NCBI GenBank assembly: GCA_963965975.1
Contig: OZ014411.1
Span: forward strand, 7,053,001 to 7,117,000
DNA from: Xestospongia bergquistia
Taxonomy: Eukaryota > Porifera > Demospongiae > Haplosclerida > Petrosiidae
Length of the DNA: 64,000 nt
Direction of reading: 5' to 3'
The position numbers and the translations under genes are program-made. This document shows positions 57,551 to 64,000 of this stretch, piece by piece; within the stretch, counting starts at the first letter, position 1, and every line of letters begins with the position of its first letter. The notes beneath the pieces are model-generated. The model was given only the letters and a program-made list of their open reading frames with translations, was not told where the DNA came from and did no database searches.

Positions 57551-60171
57551 ATGATAAAATATGTTCCTTTAAACATTTACAAATGCCAGACTACTTTCTT
57601 GAAGGACACGTTATTACTGATTCAAAAACTTGCATTGTGTTTTTGTGCTGAAATGACTTGAATTTTGCTAAGTTCTATGTTATAGTCTTCATCACTGCCA
57701 AATGAATTAGAGCTGTTAGAAACAAGAACATGTCAATTTAATATTTCAAGCAATGGATATTATATCATAAAAAAGCTAAACAGTAATTAAGATAGCATTG
57801 TGCCCAATCTGAGGCCTCTGGTAATTTTAAATAATACTACAGTTAACCTGGTGCCAGCATAATTGCTGAGATTTGTCTATAAGAGCTCATGAGTCAGAGT
57901 AAATTGAATTCTCTTCAATAGTATTCGATATGCAATGTCAGGTGATCATTGGAATTTTATATGTTAGCTTTAAAAAGTAAACTTCCTAGAGTTATACACC
58001 TATGGATTTTGACATCATCTTGGCTTATTACATTATAATCTACTAACTAAAACTGACAAATATTTTAAAGATATATATTTGCATTTTTAGTGGAATATTT
58101 ACCTGTTGCACAATGTACAATCCACATGAACTTAACTTAATTAACTCTTATTTAACATATGTGTGATGAGAATTTAAGTCTCCTAATGATGAATACTTAA
58201 TCCCAATATTGTCAACTTATAGGTTTTTATGGGGTCTAAATGACTTTTGTTATTTTTAGTTATAGTTAATTTTTTGCTTGTGACTAGTACTTTTAGCTAA
58301 TTTTATAGTTACTTAGTTTTACTCCTAGAAAAATAGTTTCAATTATATTTAACTGTTTTAGTTATTGCATGTGTTGGTCTAATAACATACTGAATGGTCT
58401 ATTAGATTTATAGTACTAGTCAAGTGATGCTGCCCTAGCACTTCGTCTACATTAACTAAAACCATATGAATAAAGGCAGGTTCTTATCACATGTGGTAAT
58501 AGATGGTGAAATTAATTGAATGAAGGTAATATAGATATAAGAGTATTACTAAATTTAAAAGAAGGCTTTGAACAATAGCTAGTCTTGTACATCAGTTTAG
58601 ACAATTCAATTTAGCATGCAATTTGGTTGCTGACCGTACTATAATTATGTCTTTAGGTAACAGATCTTGAAAAATATATACATACATGTGATGCATGTAT
58701 GTGATACTAGGTTAATTAATTTCACTGAAATATTAGTTATTCATTTCCATCATTAATTATTATGCCTCAAGTTACTTATACTTAGTTAACTAAATTATAA
58801 CTAGATTGAACTAAAAGGGTTTACTTTTAGTTATAGTTAACTAAAGTAACACTGCAGTATCAATGAAATGTACTAAAGTGCTTAACCTCGCTGCTTGATG
58901 CACAAGATGATTATTGATAACTTAGAATTTCTGCCTTTTAGTGCGTCTACTGGGTACTTTGCACTCTAATTGACCAATAATTTCCAACTTCTTAAAAAGC
59001 TATGTTGATAGTATTTTTAGTTTGCGTTCAATTTATCGAGAAAGATAACTGCCAAAAGTTAGTAAAACTGTCATAACTTTCCAAAGAAGTATTTTTGCAA
59101 AAATTCTCACTTTAAAAAGTTGAAAAATGTTATAAGCTGTATGCAGGAGGTTTTTATTGAATTCTTGAGTCTTCACTGAAAGCTGTGTGTTTTTTAGACT
59201 TTTAAAGATTTTCTCGTTTCACGCTCCTTTTGGCAGTATTCTTAAGAAGTTACTAAATTCCATCACTACCTGTGTGGTTGTAAGTTTATAATTTTATTAA
59301 ACACAATCCCCTTACATATCTCTTTAATATATATCCCAAATGGCATTCTTGAGTTTGCAATGCTGGGCACTCACACTACTCAGTTTTCTACCAATGATGA
59401 TGACGAGGATGATGGAATTGCAGACTAACTAAGCTAACTCCCATGTCCAGACACTCCAACAATGTTCTGGAGAAGGAATGATTAGTCTAGAGACCAGGAG
59501 AATATGACTGCGTTAGTTCATTCTTCCTTCAAAGGATATGGGAGTAGATTTTCACACAGATTGGCCAATATGAAGTGATTTACTTGTGAACCATTGTAAT
59601 GAAAGAATCTTTTGAAGTACATTTCTTGATATGGATAGATTGAACTGAAGAATGTCACCAGCCACCAGAATGTCAATTGCTGATAGATGAATTTCATGAA
59701 GCTCTTCTAGTGTTTACCAAAATGTCATCTCTTTCTCATGGTCATAAATGGTTGTCGTGGTTAGAGAATGATCTAAAGAAGTGTTATATATATATATATA
59801 TATATCAAAACCTTAGGAAATGTAAGACGTTAATTAAACACTCAGTACTTGGCAGTGGTGTGACTAACAAAGATGTTCTTGTAACTTATAGATGCTCATA
59901 GTTTGACAATGACATATGTGACTTCTGAATGTCTTAAGTGACAATTGAAGATTGAAATTTTAAAATGTTATGTCATAAACATATATTATGATATATCTTA
60001 AAATGGAATTATCCTCAAAACTGTTACATAGCAAGTAAGTATATTCATAGTATTTGCAGGACACACCCCTTATAGTCACACCTTACAATGCTTAGCGGGT
60101 AAAAATGACGTATATGGGTTTTCCCCGCACATAGACTAGTTCCTTCTATCGTGCTCCTTTACAGTCTTAGA
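57398..60171. other. Intergenic, no gene recognised
   Basis: AT-rich sequence with scattered short open frames. The frame at 59677-59901 includes a (TA)n tract at 59786-59808 and has no coding support. Nothing else could be named. Confidence 0.5.
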
Positions 60172-60435
60172 ATGAGTTTAACGACTTTTTGTATGATGGC
60201 AACAGGAGCTGTTCTAATGTTGTTTGTTGGATCTATGGTTGTAAAAATTCTTGGTTTTGGAACTGCTGGTATTAGTGCTGGATCATTTGGTGCCTGGTTG
60301 ATGTCACTGATGTCTCCTGTAGTTAAAGGTGGATTGGTGGCAACCTTACAGTCTATTGGGGCAGCAGGATTTGGTCCAGCTGGAATTGTTCTCCTAATTA
60401 TTGCTGGAGCAGGATGTTGTTTACTTTGCTTGTGA
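60172..60435 (+). CDS. IFI6/IFI27-like (ISG12 family) small membrane protein
   Basis: This single-exon frame of 87 residues starts at ATG 60172 (MSLTTFCMM). An in-frame GTG 21 bases upstream is less likely as a start. It shows the ISG12-family pattern: GFGTAGISAGSFGAWLMSL, a Gly-rich link, then GGLVATLQSIGAAGFGPAG and a hydrophobic end (VLLIIAGAGCCLLCL). Vertebrate members are small, very hydrophobic, interferon-induced proteins of mitochondria or the nuclear envelope that affect cell death. In an invertebrate the interferon link does not apply, and only the family fold is inferred. A CTTTACAG acceptor-like sequence at 60157-60164 leaves open a 5' non-coding exon. Confidence 0.85.
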   Translation: MSLTTFCMMATGAVLMLFVGSMVVKILGFGTAGISAGSFGAWLMSLMSPVVKGGLVATLQSIGAAGFGPAGIVLLIIAGAGCCLLCL

Positions 60436-60459
60436 CTACATAGGTGCATTAACTTTATT

Positions 60460-60486
60460 GCTCTATACGCACACACACACACACAA
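60460..60486. repeat. (CA)n tract
   Basis: A short ACACAC run in the 3' flank of the IFI27-like gene. Confidence 0.7.
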
Positions 60487-60659
60487 CACACTTATATAGA
60501 GTGCATTGTTATATAAAAATTAGGCATCATGATTACTTATCATCATTATAAGACCTTAATTTTTTAAATGCATTACACAACCCTACATATTTAATTCATT
60601 TTTATGTTTCTTTTTTGTTTAAAGCTTTATAATTAAAGCTATGACTTTTCCATTATCTT

Positions 60660-61345
60660 ATCTGTCTAGGGCTTACATCATCCTAAATATAAAGATGTGC
60701 TGTTTTGACAAAAACTGATATCTCATGTAGAGTTAGTTTATTGAATGTGTTTATTTCTTTAAAAAAATTATTACATATGTATTGGCATGGGGGACCAAAA
60801 GAATTTTGGTAATTGCAATAACATTAACAAAATTGTCCTTAAAGTCATTGTTGAAGGATGGTGTGTAGTAGTGTCAGGTGTAGGAAGACTGTATAGTATG
60901 GTTAGTTTGTCACAGTCCTTGCACAAGGCGAGATATGAGCATTGCATCTAAAGATGTATCACACCCATTCTCTAAAAACATATATTGGAGAGAATTTTGG
61001 TTATAATGTTAAACAAGCTTACATCATCCTATAAAGATCTACTGTTTAATTTGACATTATATTGTAATATCTCATGTAATTTTTGTCAAGAAAAAATATT
61101 ATTTTTAAATGAATACTATTGTGCATGAGGTTGGAGGAGGAGATCTTTGGTCATAACGTAAAAGAAAAGTCTTTAAACTCATTGCTGAAGGCATAACGAG
61201 TAGTCTCAGGAGGTAGAAAGAATATTTTTATCCTAACATCCCTGTTTGGAAGTGTTAGTACGTCACAGTCCTTTGACGACGGAATATACAAGGAATAATA
61301 GTATCACGCGGCACACCCACTCACAGAAAAAATATTGGGGCGTGC
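60660..61345. repeat. Two diverged direct repeats, about 350 bases each
   Basis: Sequence at about 60670-60990 and 61015-61345 shares ordered blocks: GCTTACATCATCCT, TATCTCATGTA, (TT)AAA(G/C)TCATTG(T/C)TGAAGG, GTCACAGTCCTT and CACACCCA. No coding function is apparent. Unnamed repeat downstream of the IFI27-like gene. Confidence 0.6.
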
Positions 61346-61880
61346 GAAACAAAGGCTGTGGTAACCTCATGTGTACGAATAACGAAACCTAATATAATAT
61401 TGTCTCATCTTATTATATAGTATAGTATTGTCACTTGTGTTGTCAATGTTTTAGCTGGAACCCCTTCTTTATTATACGATTAGGGGCTGTCATCATGTAT
61501 TTAGTCTCAAAACCAGATCCAACCATCCATCATTCAATTATGGTAGTTTTATAGTAGTTAGAATCTCTGCCCTCGGCTTCCATATATAACAATACTGAAA
61601 TAAATGCCCGTACTAGGAATTTTGAAAATACGCGAAGGTCCGCGGAAAAAATAAAAATGGAATGTCTGTCTGCGGCTTCCGTAGTTATTGGTTGACATTT
61701 ACATGTATCATTTCTCACAATCTAAATTTAATATTTATTTTATTGTTAAAATTGAGTGGAATAAAGTGAATAACTCAAATGAATCTTACTATTGAATTTT
61801 GTATAGCCCTTACTATTTATTTCAATTTTAATTTTTTTCAATTTTTATTTCTATTATTTTTTATTTTATTTTATTTCTAT

Positions 61881-62740
61881 TTAATTATTTATTACTCGTT
61901 GGAAAATGGATGGCGCTGAATTCACTCCAAAAGGCAGGCTAGTGTAATGATACAATCCTTTCATTGCGTTAATCGTCACAAACTGCTGAGACTCTGGGTC
62001 CAGCTGTACCTGTTGGTACACTTGGCTTAGGTCCAGCTTCATAAAGAAGGACCCTCCAGCTAATGTTGCCAATAGATCATCAACTATTGGTAGGGGGTAT
62101 GTGTCTAATTTTGCTACACGATTTACTGTCAGTTTATAGTCCCCGCATAATCGAGTAGAGCCATCTTGTTTCAACACTGGCACTACTGGAGCTGCCCATT
62201 CAGAAAACTGGATTCTCTCAACTATGCCTTCTTGCTCCAGTCTATCTAGCTCTGCTTCGACCTTCTGTCTCCAAGCATATGGAACAGGACGTGTGTGGTA
62301 GAACCGAGGTGTGACTTGTGGGTCTATGTGTATCTTTGCAGTTACTCCTCTCAGTGTGCCAAATCCTCCTTCAAACACTTCACTGTACTTATCAATCACT
62401 ACTTGAATATCTTCTCTTGCTTCCACTTGACCAATAACTTTCCAATTCAGTTTCAGTTCTGACATCCAGTTTTGTCCTAACAGGCACGGCCCTTGACCTT
62501 TAACCACTAATACTGACAACTTACTCTTGTGATCTTCATACTTCGAATTCACAGTTACTAAACATGAGCTCTTATCTAATGACCAGTATATGATTTCAAC
62601 TTAATGTCTGAAGGCATTAAATCTAGCTTGTCATTCGCTTCACAGAGTTGATTATATGTTGATTCACTGAGTATTGACACAGCTTTAACTACAGAAAGGT
62701 ATACAAAGGTTTTATTAGCTAATATAGTAATTCTATGGTA
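61881..62740 (-). pseudogene. Truncated Ty3/gypsy pol fragment
   Basis: The minus strand holds the end of a protease domain (KAVSILSESTYNQL; CLLGQNWM) and the first half of a reverse transcriptase (RFYHTRPVPYAWRQKVE; EWAAPVVPVLKQDGS; LYHYTSLPFGVNSAP). It stops at FQRVINN, before the YxDD catalytic box. A frameshift near 62553-62578 separates the protease and RT portions, and the upstream part is cut by an inverted-repeat element at 62741. No RNase H, integrase or LTRs are seen. It is a different, older element than the intact one at 38348-42610, as shown by its different protein sequence. Confidence 0.85.
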
Positions 62741-63032
62741 TAGGTGTAGGAACAGGGGGGGCACTGGGGGCACGTGCCCCCCAATATTTTTGGTATATTG
62801 TGAGATCGTTTCACAATCAACTGATTTAGATTAGCCACTTCTCAATCCCTATCCTCATAATACAATTTACAGTTGTAGATGCACATTTTATGTAAAACAT
62901 TTTAAAAATTTTTGTCAGTGTAAACGACAGAAGGTTTATTTTGGTTGTTATTGAAATACTTCACTGTTAAACTAAACAATGTTAAAATGTTACATATGTG
63001 CCCCCCGAATGACAAAATTGTTCCTACACCTA
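62741..63032. mobile_element. Inverted-repeat element inside the gypsy relic
   Basis: The left end TAGGTGTAGGAACA and the right end TTGTTCCTACACCTA are complementary, bounded by TA. Further in there are C- and G-runs (GGGGGGCAC...GTGCCCCCC) near both ends. At about 290 bases and non-coding, it fits a TA-targeting MITE. It interrupts the protease part of the decayed gypsy sequence. Confidence 0.7.
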
Positions 63033-63701
63033 TGTATGGTGGTATAGTTTCCATATATAGGAACTCACTGGAATTCTTAAGTTATTGTAGTCATATATAT
63101 ACACGACTATACTAGCTGTACCGTCATTTTGTCCATGTGCTTTGACCTGTCTCCACTGTAAATGGATTATATATAATGAAATATTGATCATTGCTTTCCC
63201 TAGGTTTTATATCAATTTCACTTACATTAAGCATTCCAAAGATTTAGGGCCATGACACAATTTGGCAAAAACAAATGACCAGTATCACCTCTTGACATTG
63301 TTTAAACTACTCAGTCTTTATAGTACGTGGATGCACAGTTAGAATAAGTTGACTAGCAAAATGGCAATTTGGAACGATCGCTTATTATGCACTAGCTTTT
63401 AATGACATATATATAAAATTAAGCATACATTTGATATCTATTATTTGTATGCAATAGAGTGATAAAACAACTTTACCTTATACGGTATAGATGTAGTATA
63501 TCTATGATCTATTATCATATACGTATCATACTTGAGCAAATATCACATAAGACACACATTTGATACACATATCCTTAAGTATTGTATATACCTTTTCATG
63601 CATCAATTCAATAGTAATTTAGAAACATGAAATTATTAAAGTCAATTAAAGTATAGTTAAATGTAACATTTATGTCATATAAGTAACCAATATATATCTG
63701 C
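63033..63701. other. Intergenic, nothing recognised
   Basis: AT-rich 3' flank of the minus-strand IFI27-like gene. No coding or repeat feature is supported. Confidence 0.5.
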
Positions 63702-64000
63702 TTATCGACGAAAGATGTAATTGGCAACACCACCAATTGTTCCACCAATTGTTGATCCTACAGTAGCCAAGGCAGCAGTTCCACTTGCACCCAAACCAGC
63801 TGCTCCAACTGATTGTAAAGTTGCCACGACACCACCTGTAGCTGTTGGCGCCATTGCTGACATCATAGACGCAGCGGCTGATCCAGCTACAATGCCACCT
63901 ACACCGAACCCTATTACAGACACTACTACAGGTGCTCCAAAGACTAGAGCTGCTCCTCCTAATGCAGCACCTACACCAACATAAGCAGCTCTTGTTAAAT
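63702..64000 (-). CDS. IFI6/IFI27-like protein, 5' end beyond the window
   Basis: The minus-strand frame is open from the window edge to the stop at 63702-63704. About 98 residues are visible. It begins with LTRAAYVGVGAALGGAAL and VFGAPVVVSVIGFGVGGIVAG, then the family core AAASMMSAMAPTATGGVV, followed by ATLQSVGAAGLGASG and a Gly-rich end GGTIGGVANYIFRR. This is closer to the standard ISG12 core than the plus-strand gene at 60172. The true start may lie beyond 64000; an internal Met (MSVIGF in another reading of the start) is less likely because coding continues upstream. Small hydrophobic membrane protein with a possible role in cell death or stress, inferred from the family. Confidence 0.85.
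   Translation of the reverse strand, partial: LTRAAYVGVGAALGGAALVFGAPVVVSVIGFGVGGIVAGSAAASMMSAMAPTATGGVVATLQSVGAAGLGASGTAALATVGSTIGGTIGGVANYIFRR

Noticed and set aside
60159-60491. Minus-strand 110-residue ORF
   Set aside because: Antisense shadow of the IFI27-like gene at 60172.
63721-63984. Pro/Ala-rich plus-strand ORF
   Set aside because: Antisense shadow of the Gly/Ala-rich IFI27-like gene.
1-64000. CRISPR arrays, tRNA and rRNA genes
   Set aside because: No regularly spaced repeats, cloverleaf-type sequences or rRNA-like stretches were recognised by eye. A tRNAscan run could still find a tRNA.

Overview
The window looks like AT-rich nuclear DNA of an early-branching animal, most likely a demosponge (Amphimedon-like). 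This is inferred from gene content and architecture, not from a database match. The genes are made of short exons with GT-AG introns, mostly 50-700 bp. They encode adhesion-type GPCRs, a degenerate P-loop/COR-like protein with a membrane segment and two death-fold domains, and IFI6/IFI27-like proteins. The mobile DNA comprises Ty3/gypsy elements and several inverted-repeat (MITE/foldback) elements. I saw no bacterial-type features, tRNA, rRNA or CRISPR. Layout: 1-2140 is mostly non-coding, with a possible terminal exon of an upstream gene and a decayed minus-strand coding relic. 2141-6624 is adhesion-GPCR copy 1, which carries an in-frame stop between TM4 and TM5. 8571-19275 is gene A (13 exons, 815 codons). 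19990-22910 holds broken pieces of both families. 22905-24035 is a large palindrome with a nested MITE. 24608-32973 is gene B (12 exons, 802 codons), a duplicate of gene A. 33691-43283 is adhesion-GPCR copy 2, open throughout, with a complete Ty3/gypsy element (38348-42610, identical LTRs) in an intron. 43569-49336 is adhesion-GPCR copy 3, also open. So the two families alternate as GPCR1 - A - GPCR fragment - A/B fragment - B - GPCR2 - GPCR3, which points to duplication of a two-gene block followed by partial decay. 49411-57550 is a tandem duplication plus an inverted third copy of a small gene that I do not recognise (six exons, all introns phase 1, 137 codons). Two copies are open on the minus strand; the inverted plus-strand copy has one stop codon. 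57400-64000 holds one complete IFI27-like gene on plus, the 3' part of another on minus at the window edge, and between them a decayed Ty3/gypsy fragment interrupted by a small inverted-repeat element. Working together: the A/B proteins have the layout of signalling or innate-immune adaptors (dead GTPase-like core, COR-like region, membrane segment, two death folds). Their block duplication alongside receptor genes suggests an expanding sensor/effector cluster, and the nearby IFI27-like genes fit an immune or cell-death theme. That functional link is inference. All multi-exon models were built by hand from reading-frame continuity, GT-AG sites and comparison between paralogues within the window; no transcript data were available.
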